Source: Massilia alkalitolerans DSM 17462
GTDB lineage: Bacteria; Pseudomonadota; Gammaproteobacteria; Burkholderiales; Burkholderiaceae_D
Assembly (NCBI RefSeq): GCF_000427785.1
Contig: NZ_ATYR01000011.1
Location: 291 to 64,290 of the forward strand
DNA: 64,000 nucleotides
Reading direction: 5' to 3'
Positions within the stretch are counted from its first letter, which is position 1. Every line of letters starts with the position of its first letter. Position numbers and translations under genes: made by a program. Under the pieces are notes generated by a model. It saw only the letters and a program-made list of their open reading frames with translations, did no database searches and was not told the origin of the DNA. Below are positions 8,924 through 16,419 of the stretch, in pieces.

Positions 8924-9043
8924 TGGAACACGCAAAAATCGTCGCGAGCGGAAGCAATGTTGGTTGAGAAGCGCAGCTGTACTTGAGTACAGCGAGCATC
9001 GCAGACCAACAGTGCGACGCGCAGTAGATTTTCGCGTGTTCCA
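8924..9043 (+). ncRNA. large structured leader RNA or small RNA
   Basis: A 120-base region folds into three stacked stems. The closing stem pairs TGGAACACGCAAAAATC (8924-8940) with GATTTTCGCGTGTTCCA (9027-9043), 16 of 17 positions plus a possible G-U. A middle stem pairs 8954-8964 with 9005-9015 with one mismatch, and an apical stem pairs GCTGTAC (8976-8982) with GTACAGC (8987-8993) around a TTGA tetraloop. It follows a good promoter and precedes the Rieske gene by 60 bases. No T-run follows, so a cis-acting 5' UTR element is favoured over a terminated sRNA. I do not recognise it as a known RNA family. Confidence 0.55.
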
Positions 9044-9102
9044 GATACTGGTCTTTGGATTCTTTCTCTTCTTTGGTACTGCTAAATTAAAGGGGGGTTG
9101 GG

Positions 9103-10203
9103 ATGTCCGATCTGGCTACCCACGCCAAGCTGGCGCGCTCGTGCGCTCAGCTTCCGGTAAATGTCTACTTTGACAATATGCTGATGCAGCGCGAGCTGCA
9201 GCAGCTGTTTCACAAGGGCCCACGCTACGTCGGCCACGAATTGATGGTGCCTGAGGTAGGCGATTTCGCGACACTTGCATCCGAAAACGAAGGTCGCATG
9301 CTGGTCCGCAACGCGGGCGGCATCGAAGTGCTGTCCAACGTCTGCCGTCACCGCCAGGCGCTGATGTTCAATGGCCGCGGCAATGCGAACACCATCGTCT
9401 GCCCGCTGCACCGCTGGACCTACGACCTGAAAGGCCAGCTGATCGGCGCTCCGCACTTCCCGGAGACGCCCTGCCTGAACCTGTCGAAGACGCCGCTGCA
9501 GAACTGGAACGGCCTGCTGTTCGAACAGAACGGCTACGACGTCATGGAGAAGCTGAAGAACATGGAGGTCACCAAGGACCTCGACTTCAGCGGCTACATG
9601 TTCGACCACGTCGAGATCCACGAGTGCGACTACAACTGGAAGACCTTCATCGAGGTCTACCTGGAGGATTACCACGTCGAGCCCTTCCACCCGGGCCTGG
9701 GCAACTTCGTCTCGTGCGACGACCTGAAGTGGGAATTCGGCCGCGACTACAGCGTCCAGACCGTGGGCGTGAACCGCGCGCTGCAGAAGGCGGGTTCGCC
9801 GGCCTACAAGAAGTGGCAGGAACAAGTCCTGAAGTTCAACGACGGCCAGCCGCCGAAGTACGGCGCCATCTGGCTGACCCTGTACCCGAACATCATGGTC
9901 GAGTGGTATCCGAACGTGCTGGTGGTATCGACCCTGTGGCCGATCGGCCCGCAGAAGACCCGCAACGTGGTCGAGTTCTACTACCCGGAAGAGTTCGTGC
10001 TGTTCGAGCGCGAATTCGTCGAGGCCGAACGCGCCGCCTACATGGAAACCGCGGTCGAGGACGACGAGATCGCGCTGCGCATGGATGCCGGCCGCAAGAT
10101 CCTTCTCGAGCGCGGCGTCAACGAAGTCGGCCCCTACCAGTCGCCGATGGAAGACGGGATGCAGCACTTCCACGAGTGGTACCGAAGTAAGCTCGATCTC
10201 TGA
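9103..10203 (+). CDS. Rieske non-heme iron oxygenase, alpha-type subunit
   Basis: A 366-residue aromatic-ring-hydroxylating dioxygenase family protein. The Rieske 2Fe-2S ligands are C81, H83, C100 and H103 (CRH and CPLH), and the mononuclear iron site is marked by H191 and H196 in EDYHVEPFHPG. It is shorter than classic ring dioxygenase alpha subunits and has no adjacent beta subunit, ferredoxin or reductase gene, which suggests an alpha-only oxygenase fed by an unlinked reductase. The substrate cannot be read from sequence. GGGGGG seven bases before the ATG is a strong ribosome-binding site. The stop overlaps the transporter start (TGATG). Confidence 0.85.
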   Translation: MSDLATHAKLARSCAQLPVNVYFDNMLMQRELQQLFHKGPRYVGHELMVPEVGDFATLASENEGRMLVRNAGGIEVLSNVCRHRQALMFNGRGNANTIVCPLHRWTYDLKGQLIGAPHFPETPCLNLSKTPLQNWNGLLFEQNGYDVMEKLKNMEVTKDLDFSGYMFDHVEIHECDYNWKTFIEVYLEDYHVEPFHPGLGNFVSCDDLKWEFGRDYSVQTVGVNRALQKAGSPAYKKWQEQVLKFNDGQPPKYGAIWLTLYPNIMVEWYPNVLVVSTLWPIGPQKTRNVVEFYYPEEFVLFEREFVEAERAAYMETAVEDDEIALRMDAGRKILLERGVNEVGPYQSPMEDGMQHFHEWYRSKLDL

Positions 10204-11129
10204 TGGCTTCACTCTGGATGCTGTTCGCCAGCTTCGCGTTCGCCGCCATGGGCGCGGGCGTGAAGCTGGCCTCCGAGTTCTACTCCACCTCCGAACTCCT
10301 GATGTACCGCGGCCTCATCGGCACCCTGGTGCTGCTGGTGGCGGTGCGCCACCAGGGCGGCACCTTCAAGACTCCCTTCGTGGCGGCCCACGTCTGGCGC
10401 AGCGTCGTCGGCGTCGTCTCGCTGTGGCTGTGGTTCTTCGCCATTTCGCGCCTGCCGCTGGCCACCGCGGTCACGCTCAACTACATGGCGCCGATCTGGA
10501 TCGCGGCCTGGATGTTCGCCCACGGCTGGTGGAGCGGCAGCAAGCTGCCCGAATGGCCGCTGGTGCTGGCGATCGCCATGAGTTTCTTCGGCGTGACCCT
10601 GGTGCTGCAGCCGGCGATCGAAACCAACCAGTGGATCGGCGGCCTGGCAGGCATCGCCTCGTCGCTGATCTCGGCGGCGGCCTACATGCAGGTGCGCAAA
10701 CTCGGCCAGATGGGCGAACCGGAGTACCGCGTGGTGTTCTACTTCTCGCTCAGCACCACCATTGCCGGCCTGTTCGGCACGCTGGCGGGCGACAGCGGGG
10801 CCGGCCCGGGCGCCGTATTCCAGAGCCACACCCTGTACAGCGGCGCCCTGCTGCTGGCGGTCGGCATCTTCGGCCTGCTGGCCCAGATCGCGATGACGCG
10901 CGCCTACCGCGTCGGCAAGGTACTGGTGGTGGCCAACCTGCAGTACACCGGCATCGTGTTTTCCAGCCTGTGGGGCCTTGCCCTGTGGAACGACACCTTC
11001 GACTGGCACGTCTGGCTGGGCATTGCCGTGATCCTTGCATCGGGCATCGCCGCGACGTTCTACAATACACGCAGCACGGCCAAGGGCGCCGTGGTCAAGG
11101 ACACCGATCCGATCGCCAGCGAGACTTGA
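10203..11129 (+). CDS. EamA/DMT-family inner-membrane transporter
   Basis: A 308-residue protein with about ten hydrophobic segments and two EamA repeats (N-half with AVTLNYMAPIWIAAWMF, C-half with VANLQYTGIVFSSLWGLALW). These features define the 10-TMS drug/metabolite exporter group. Translation is coupled to the Rieske gene by a one-base TGATG overlap, so a link to the oxygenase substrate or product is likely but unproven. The short tail after the last helix is hydrophilic. Specific substrate is unknown. Confidence 0.88.
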   Translation: MASLWMLFASFAFAAMGAGVKLASEFYSTSELLMYRGLIGTLVLLVAVRHQGGTFKTPFVAAHVWRSVVGVVSLWLWFFAISRLPLATAVTLNYMAPIWIAAWMFAHGWWSGSKLPEWPLVLAIAMSFFGVTLVLQPAIETNQWIGGLAGIASSLISAAAYMQVRKLGQMGEPEYRVVFYFSLSTTIAGLFGTLAGDSGAGPGAVFQSHTLYSGALLLAVGIFGLLAQIAMTRAYRVGKVLVVANLQYTGIVFSSLWGLALWNDTFDWHVWLGIAVILASGIAATFYNTRSTAKGAVVKDTDPIASET

Positions 11130-11137
11130 GGAGCGAC

Positions 11138-12007
11138 ATGTATACGACACTGATTTCGGCGCAAGACCTGGCCGCGCACATCGACAATCCCAACTGGGTG
11201 GTGGTCGATTGTCGCCACGACCTGATGAACCTGGCGGCCGGCCGCGAAGGCTATGCCGCCGGCCACTTGCCGGGCGCGGTCTTCGGCGACATCGAAACCC
11301 AGCTGTCGGGCGCCAAGCACGGCCCGGACGGCGTGTTCCGCGGCCGCCACCCCTTGCCGGAAAAAGAGGCGCTGCTTGAAACCCTGCGCGGCTGGGGCGT
11401 CGACGACAACTCCCAGGTCGTGGCCTACGACGCCCACGGCGGCATGTTCGCCGCTCGCCTGTGGTGGCTGATGCGCTGGCTCGGCCACGAGGCGGTGGCG
11501 GTGCTGGACGGCGGCATGGCGGCCTGGCAGTCGATCGGCAAGCCGCTCACGACCGAGACGGGTTCGAAACCGCGCGGCAGCATCAGCATCCGCGCGCCCT
11601 TCGTGCCGACCGTGACGGTGGCGGAAATCATGGAGAACGTCGACAAGGGCGAACGCATCGTCATCGATGCACGCGCCTCAGACCGCTTCCGCGGCGAGAA
11701 CGAGACCATCGACCCGATCGGCGGCCATATCCCGGGCGCCCGCAACCGCTTCTTCAAGGACAACCTGCAGGCGGACGGCCGCTTCAAGGATGCGACCACC
11801 CTGCGGGAAGAATTCGCGCCGCTGGTCGTCGACGACCCGGCACGGGCCATCATGCAGTGCGGCTCGGGTGTCACCGCCTGCCACAACCTGCTGGCGCTGG
11901 AAGTCGCCGGCATGCCGGGGGCGGCGCTGTATCCGGGGTCGTGGAGCGAATGGGTGGGCGACGGCAAGAACGATACCGGCCGCCCTGTTGCCAAAGGCGA
12001 CGCTTGA
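11138..12007 (+). CDS. sulfurtransferase (thiosulfate/3-mercaptopyruvate type, SseA-like)
   Basis: A 289-residue two-domain rhodanese. The N-terminal domain is inactive-like; the C-terminal domain carries the active cysteine C241 in QCGSGVTACHNLLAL. The CGSGVTA loop is the form usually found in mercaptopyruvate sulfurtransferases. The domain linker ends with GHIPGARNRFFKDN. The ATG at 11138 follows TTGAGGAGCGAC, giving a GAGGAG ribosome-binding site, eight bases after the transporter stop. It therefore appears to be the third gene of the Rieske operon and could handle sulfur released during catabolism or maintain Fe-S supply. Confidence 0.88.
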   Translation: MYTTLISAQDLAAHIDNPNWVVVDCRHDLMNLAAGREGYAAGHLPGAVFGDIETQLSGAKHGPDGVFRGRHPLPEKEALLETLRGWGVDDNSQVVAYDAHGGMFAARLWWLMRWLGHEAVAVLDGGMAAWQSIGKPLTTETGSKPRGSISIRAPFVPTVTVAEIMENVDKGERIVIDARASDRFRGENETIDPIGGHIPGARNRFFKDNLQADGRFKDATTLREEFAPLVVDDPARAIMQCGSGVTACHNLLALEVAGMPGAALYPGSWSEWVGDGKNDTGRPVAKGDA

Positions 12008-12023
12008 GCCGGGAGCCATCCTG

Positions 12024-12608
12024 ATGAAAAAAGCAGCAACGAAAGAGCACGCAGCAATGTCGAACGAAGACAAGATGAACGCAGGCGCCCCGGCGCTGGA
12101 GATTCCCGAAGCCGTTGCCGCCGCCCTGAGCGGCTGGGTGCAGCAGGTGGCCGAGCAAACCGCCGCGCCGGTGCGCGACGCGCTGGCCGCCCTCGAAGCC
12201 GATGCGGCCGCCCTGCGCGAGACCGGCGCCGAGCTCGAAGCCGCACGCGACCAGGCACTGGCAGCATCCAGCGAACACCAGGCCGAGATCGAGCGCCTGA
12301 CGGCGGAACTGCGCGACGCACGCCAGGTCGCCACCGAGGCGCTGGTGAGCAAGGCCAAGGACCAGCTGGCGATCGACGGCAAGGACCGCCAGCTGGCCGA
12401 CCTGCGCGCCCAGCTCGAGCGCAACGTCGCGGCCCAGGCAAGCGAATCCGACGCGCGCCTGGCCGCCGAGATGGAACTGGTGGGCGCCACCACCGCGCGC
12501 GACAACTTCGAGAGCGAAGTGAAGACCCTGCGCGCGCAGCTGGACAAGTCCTACGCCGAGCGCAGCGCCCTGCGCGCCGAACTCGAATCGCTGCGCGCGA
12601 AGAAATAA
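12024..12608 (+). CDS. uncharacterised coiled-coil protein
   Basis: A 194-residue acidic, alanine-rich protein with no signal peptide or membrane helix. From about residue 60 to the end it is one long predicted coiled coil, with repeated segments such as LTAELRDARQVATEAL and LRAQLDKSYAERSALRAELE. It resembles DNA-binding KfrA-like tails in composition but no N-terminal helix-turn-helix motif is evident. I do not recognise a family. It lies 16 bases after the sulfurtransferase and 6 bases before the Fur-family gene. An internal ATG at 12057 is an alternative start. Confidence 0.7.
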   Translation: MKKAATKEHAAMSNEDKMNAGAPALEIPEAVAAALSGWVQQVAEQTAAPVRDALAALEADAAALRETGAELEAARDQALAASSEHQAEIERLTAELRDARQVATEALVSKAKDQLAIDGKDRQLADLRAQLERNVAAQASESDARLAAEMELVGATTARDNFESEVKTLRAQLDKSYAERSALRAELESLRAKK

Positions 12609-12614
12609 GCCGCC

Positions 12615-12992
12615 ATGGAACAACGCAATACGCGCCAGCGCAAGGCGATCCACCAGTGCATGGAGGATGCCGGGCGCCCGCTGGCGCCGCAGGAAATCCT
12701 CGAGCAGGCCCAGGCCGTGGTGCCGGGCATCGGCATGGCGACCATCTACCGCAACATCAAGTCGATGCTGGAAGCGGGCGAGATCACCACGGTGTCCCTG
12801 CCGGGCGGGGGCGACCGCTACGAGATCGCCGGGCACGGCCACCATCACCACTTCCATTGCCGCTCCTGCGACAAGGTGTACGAGGTGCACGCCTGCCCGG
12901 GAGACATGCAGAAGCTGACGCCGGAGGGCTTCGTGCTGGAGTCGCACGAGCTGACGCTGTACGGCTTGTGCAGCGCCTGCCGTTCACGCTGA
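12615..12992 (+). CDS. Fur-family transcriptional regulator, probably zinc-responsive (Zur)
   Basis: A 125-residue Fur-fold repressor: an N-terminal winged helix (RQRKAIHQCMEDAG through GIGMATIYRNIKSMLEAGEI) and a C-terminal dimerisation domain. The His-rich hinge GHGHHHHFHC and two CxxC pairs (CRSC and CSAC) give structural-zinc and regulatory-metal ligands. Sequence alone cannot separate Fur, Zur and PerR, but the adjacent MerC-like gene, zinc-type TonB receptor with a His-rich loop and ZIP permease argue for zinc sensing. Its 3' end overlaps the convergent MerC-like gene by nine bases. Confidence 0.82.
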   Translation: MEQRNTRQRKAIHQCMEDAGRPLAPQEILEQAQAVVPGIGMATIYRNIKSMLEAGEITTVSLPGGGDRYEIAGHGHHHHFHCRSCDKVYEVHACPGDMQKLTPEGFVLESHELTLYGLCSACRSR

Positions 12993-13370
12993 ACGGCAAT
13001 CCTTGCAATAACGGTGGTTGCGCCAGTGCGCCCCCAGCAGCAGCACGCTGCTCAGCACCGCGGCCACCGTCTCCGCCATCTCGCCCAGCTGCGGCCCGAC
13101 GACGAACACCGCCAGCAGGAAGGCGCCCAGCCCCACCAGCCCCAGTGACAAAGCGACCGGATCGCGGTGCTTGAGGTAGCCCGGCACCAGCGCCAGCAGC
13201 ACCGGCACCGTCACGCCCAGCAGCAAGGCATCGTGCAGCGCATGGTGCTTCCCGCCCAGGCCCAGCAAGGGAAATGCCGCGATCAGGAGCGGCATCGCCA
13301 GGCAGTGCACCAGGCACAGGGCCGACGCCGCCATGCCGGCGTAGTCGGCGAACCGGATCAGGATCTTCAT
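12984..13370 (-). CDS. MerC-domain membrane protein
   Basis: A 128-residue inner-membrane protein with four predicted helices. The first helix ends in ALCLVHCLAMPLL, the paired-cysteine motif characteristic of MerC-type metal proteins, and the C-terminus carries HRYCKDC. MerC itself imports mercuric ion; chromosomal MerC-domain proteins next to zinc receptors are poorly characterised. Here it is coupled to the upstream TonB receptor by a one-base TGATG overlap, suggesting a role in moving or sensing the same metal. No merA or merR lies nearby, so mercury resistance is unlikely. Confidence 0.8.
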   Translation of the reverse strand: MKILIRFADYAGMAASALCLVHCLAMPLLIAAFPLLGLGGKHHALHDALLLGVTVPVLLALVPGYLKHRDPVALSLGLVGLGAFLLAVFVVGPQLGEMAETVAAVLSSVLLLGAHWRNHRYCKDCRSA

Positions 13371-15448
13371 CAGAAAATGAAGCGCAGTCCGGCGGTGATG
13401 TTACGACCAGGCAGCGGCGCCGCTTCCTTGATGAAGGAGGTATGGCTGAAGGCCAGTTCGTTCGTCAGGTTGTTGATGCGGGCGTAGAGCTGGGCCGGCA
13501 CGCCGCCGATGCGCGTGGTGTAGTGGGTACCGAGATTGAGCATGTTGTAGCCGCCGGTCGTCCCTTCGAATTCCGCCACCTTGTCCTGCTTGCCGACGCG
13601 CACCAGCTCGGCCATGCCGTGCCAGGCCTGCCAGTCCGCATTCAGGCGCACGCCGATGCGGTGCGCTGGGATGCGCGGGATGTTGCGGCTGCCCTCGCCG
13701 CTGCCGCCGTCGAAGCGGGCGCGCACGTAGTCGCCGAACAGCGTGCCTTCCACGATGTTCGAGAACTTGTGGCGCAGCTCCCCTTCCAGGCCGGTGAAGG
13801 TGGCGTCGCGCTGGGCGTACTCGACCAGCTGGAAGCCTTCGTGGTTGTCCAGGGTATGCGCGTAGATGTAGTTGTCGACGCGGTTGTGGAAGGCGCTCAG
13901 CGAGAAGGTCGTATTGCCTTCGAACTTGCGCAGGGTGACGTCGATGTTGTTCGAGGTTTCCTTGCCCAGGTTCTGGTTGCCGATCTCGTAGGTCGCGGTG
14001 GCCAGGTGCACGCCGTCCGCGTACAGCTCTTCCGAGGTCGGCAGGCGGTGGCTGCGGGCGATGCCGGCGCGCAGCGAGTACTGCGGCTGGAACTTCCAGA
14101 CCGCGCCCAGCGCCACCGAGGTGCCGCGTGCGTCGGTATCGCGCTGGGTGGCGCTGTCGACGACGATGTCCTGCCACTCGTGGCGGGCGCCGGCTTCGAA
14201 GCGCCAGTTGTCCAGCTTGTATTCCTCGGTGACGAACACCGCGTGCTTCCTGGTGACGGTCGGCGGCACATAGGCTTCGTCGCCCTCGGTACGGAAATCG
14301 CGGCGCGTGGTCTGGGCACCGACGACGCCGCGCCAGCCCGCGACCGGATGGTGTTCCAGCTCGACGCGGGCGTCGTGCGCCTTGTTCATGAAACTGGTGG
14401 CGACCACGCCCCCTTCCAGCTCGTCGTGGCGGTAGTCGGTGAGCGAGGCGCGCAGGCGCGCCTTGGCGAAGCCCGGCAGCGGATTGCGGTATTCGCCGCG
14501 CAGGTCCCAGCGGTCGCTGTCCAGCTTCACGACCGGCACCTCTTCGTGGCCATGTTCATGGTCGTGGTCGTGGCCGGCATGGTCGTCGTGGCCGCCGCAG
14601 TGCAGGTGGTCGCCGTGCGGGTGGCAGCTTTCGAATTCGTGGTTGTGGCCTGGGATGCCGTATTCGGTGCGCTCCTTGGTGTAGGCCGCGCCCAGGTAGC
14701 CGCGTTCGCCCACCCAGGACAGGCCCACGGTGCCGCTCTCGGTGTCCTTGTAGCTGCCGGGGACGCGCTTGCCCTCGGGATAGCCCTTGCCGACGCGGTA
14801 TTCGCCGGCGTCGCGCTTGACGCCCTCGGCATGGACGGCGAAGTTGCCGCTGCCGCCGGTCACTTCGAAGGCGCCGGTCTTCTCGCGCGCCACCGAATTG
14901 GCGCGCACCTCGGCGCTGCCTTCGATGCCCTTTTCCGGCACCCGGGTCGGGATCTTACGGTCCAGGATATTCACCACGCCGCCCACCGCGCCGCCGCCAT
15001 AGGCCAGCGCCGACGGGCCGCGCAGCACTTCGATGCGCTCGGCCAGGACAGGTTCGAAGCCGACGGCATGGTCGGGGCTGATGGTGGACGCGTCCTGCAC
15101 TTCCGCGCCGTCCGACAGGATCTTCACGCGCGGGCCGTCCATGCCGCGGATGACCGGACGGCTGGCGCCGGCGCCGAAGTGGCTCGAGTTGATGCCCGGC
15201 TGGTTGGCCAGGGTCTCGCCCAGGGTCGACTCGCGCACGCGCACCAGTTCACCGCCGCCGAGCGAGGTCACCGGCGTGATCATGTCGTCGCTCACCACGC
15301 CGAGGGCGCTGGCGGAGACCACCACGGTCGGGACGGTGTCGGGATCGGCCTGCAGGCGGCTGTCGGTCTGCGCATGCGCCAGCGGGGCGCCGAAGGCAAA
15401 CAGGATCGCCAGCGCGAGCGGCGTGCGGGGGAAGGTCGAAGTGGACAT
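13370..15448 (-). CDS. TonB-dependent outer-membrane receptor, ZnuD-like (zinc)
   Basis: A 692-residue outer-membrane receptor with signal peptide (about 1-26, ending AHAQ), a plug domain (GVVNILDRKIPTRVPEKG, about 150-185) and a 22-strand barrel closing in a terminal phenylalanine (TAGLRFIF). An extracellular loop around residues 264-303 is rich in His, Asp and Cys (segments CHPHGDHLHCGGHDDH and HDHDHEHGHEE), as in zinc receptor ZnuD. The ATG at 15448 lies about 30 bp from a 9-4-9 palindrome fitting a Fur/Zur operator. It heads an operon with the MerC-like gene. Confidence 0.88.
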   Translation of the reverse strand: MSTSTFPRTPLALAILFAFGAPLAHAQTDSRLQADPDTVPTVVVSASALGVVSDDMITPVTSLGGGELVRVRESTLGETLANQPGINSSHFGAGASRPVIRGMDGPRVKILSDGAEVQDASTISPDHAVGFEPVLAERIEVLRGPSALAYGGGAVGGVVNILDRKIPTRVPEKGIEGSAEVRANSVAREKTGAFEVTGGSGNFAVHAEGVKRDAGEYRVGKGYPEGKRVPGSYKDTESGTVGLSWVGERGYLGAAYTKERTEYGIPGHNHEFESCHPHGDHLHCGGHDDHAGHDHDHEHGHEEVPVVKLDSDRWDLRGEYRNPLPGFAKARLRASLTDYRHDELEGGVVATSFMNKAHDARVELEHHPVAGWRGVVGAQTTRRDFRTEGDEAYVPPTVTRKHAVFVTEEYKLDNWRFEAGARHEWQDIVVDSATQRDTDARGTSVALGAVWKFQPQYSLRAGIARSHRLPTSEELYADGVHLATATYEIGNQNLGKETSNNIDVTLRKFEGNTTFSLSAFHNRVDNYIYAHTLDNHEGFQLVEYAQRDATFTGLEGELRHKFSNIVEGTLFGDYVRARFDGGSGEGSRNIPRIPAHRIGVRLNADWQAWHGMAELVRVGKQDKVAEFEGTTGGYNMLNLGTHYTTRIGGVPAQLYARINNLTNELAFSHTSFIKEAAPLPGRNITAGLRFIF

Positions 15449-15477
15449 GGCAAGGCTTCCTTTGTTGAGTTCTGCGG

Positions 15478-15499
15478 TAATGATAAGTCATTATCATTA
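15478..15499. promoter_or_regulatory. Fur/Zur-type operator upstream of zinc receptor
   Basis: TAATGATAA (15478-15486) and TTATCATTA (15491-15499) form a perfect 9-4-9 inverted repeat. The half-site agrees with the GATAAT-rich consensus of Fur-family boxes. It lies 30 bp upstream of the receptor ATG. The Fur-family gene at 12615 is the obvious candidate binder; discrimination between Fur (iron) and Zur (zinc) needs experiment. Confidence 0.75.
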
Positions 15500-15574
15500 G
15501 CGACGCAAGAAGCAAACGAACGCCCTGCCCTCCCTTGCAGGAGAGCGCGTAAAAGCTAAAAAGGAAGATGTCGC

Positions 15575-16312
15575 TTAATAAGCGTGGTTCAGCATCACCA
15601 CGATCGCCACGCCGAGCGCGATCAGGGCCACCTGCGGCACCGACTCGCGCACCGTGGCGCGGCGCTGCATCTGCGGCATCAGGTCGCTCACCGCGATGTA
15701 GATGAAGCCCGAGGAAGCGAACACCAGCACGTAGGGAATCAGGCCGCTGGCCTGGTCCAGCGTGAAGTAGCCGAGCAGGCCGCCCGCCACCGCCATCAGG
15801 CTGCACAGCAGGTTGAAGACATAGGCGCGCAGGCGCGAGAAGCCGGCATTGAGCAGCACGATGAAGTCGCCGATCTCCTGCGGGATCTCGTGGGCGACGA
15901 TGGCCAGCGCGGTGACGATGCCCAGTTCCGGATTGGCGAGGAAGGCCGCGGCGATCAGGATGCCGTCGGTGAAGTTGTGCATCGCGTCGCCCAGCAGGAT
16001 CATCCAGCCGGATTTGCCGGCCTGGTGGGCGTCATGGCCGTGCGCGTGGTGGTGGCCGTCGCCCTCGTGGTGGTGCGAGTGGCGCAGGATCGCCAGCTTC
16101 TCCAGCACGAAGAAAGCCAGCAGGCCGCCCAGCAGGGTGGCGAACAGGCTGCGCGGGTCGGCGCCCGATTCGAAGGCTTCCGGCAGCGCGTGCAGCAGCG
16201 AGGTGGCCAGCATGATGCCGACCGACAGGCTGACCATCCGTTCGACCACCTTCGACAGCAGCGCGAACGAAAACACGGCAGCGCCGGTGATGCTGGCGAC
16301 GCCGGCGATCAC
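15575..16312 (-). CDS. ZIP-family metal transporter (zinc uptake)
   Basis: A ZIP permease with a cytoplasmic His-rich loop (RHSHHHEGDGHHHAHGHDAH, about 77-96) and both metal-site helices: HNFTDG in helix 4 and AHEIPQEIGD in helix 5. The first usable start is a GTG at 16312, which leaves helix 1 short and has no ribosome-binding site. The same frame stays open upstream to an ATC at 16348, six bases after AAGAGG, adding IDPVLTSILLAT and completing the helix; the real protein may begin there. It is transcribed toward the TonB receptor promoter and shares its predicted metal. Confidence 0.85.
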   Translation of the reverse strand: MIAGVASITGAAVFSFALLSKVVERMVSLSVGIMLATSLLHALPEAFESGADPRSLFATLLGGLLAFFVLEKLAILRHSHHHEGDGHHHAHGHDAHQAGKSGWMILLGDAMHNFTDGILIAAAFLANPELGIVTALAIVAHEIPQEIGDFIVLLNAGFSRLRAYVFNLLCSLMAVAGGLLGYFTLDQASGLIPYVLVFASSGFIYIAVSDLMPQMQRRATVRESVPQVALIALGVAIVVMLNHAY

Positions 16313-16380
16313 GGTCGCCAGCAGGATGGAAGTCAGGACGGGGTCGATTTAGGGCCTCTTGTTCTGGTGCGGAGCAGCAA

Positions 16381-16404
16381 ACCGGGCATTGTACCCTGCC
16401 CGGT
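16381..16404 (-). terminator. stem-loop after the dienelactone hydrolase gene
   Basis: ACCGGGCA (16381-16388) and TGCCCGGT (16397-16404) form a perfect 8-bp GC-rich stem with an 8-base loop, starting 16 bases past the hydrolase stop. Only TTTGCTG follows on the minus strand, so termination would be weak. It separates the hydrolase gene from the ZIP gene. Confidence 0.45.
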
Positions 16405-16419
16405 CGCGCTCCGTGCGGA

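Noticed and set aside
8924-9043. 6S RNA
   Set aside because: The stem-loop has a long closing stem but lacks the central bubble sequence I associate with 6S, and 6S genes normally lie near zapA in this class.
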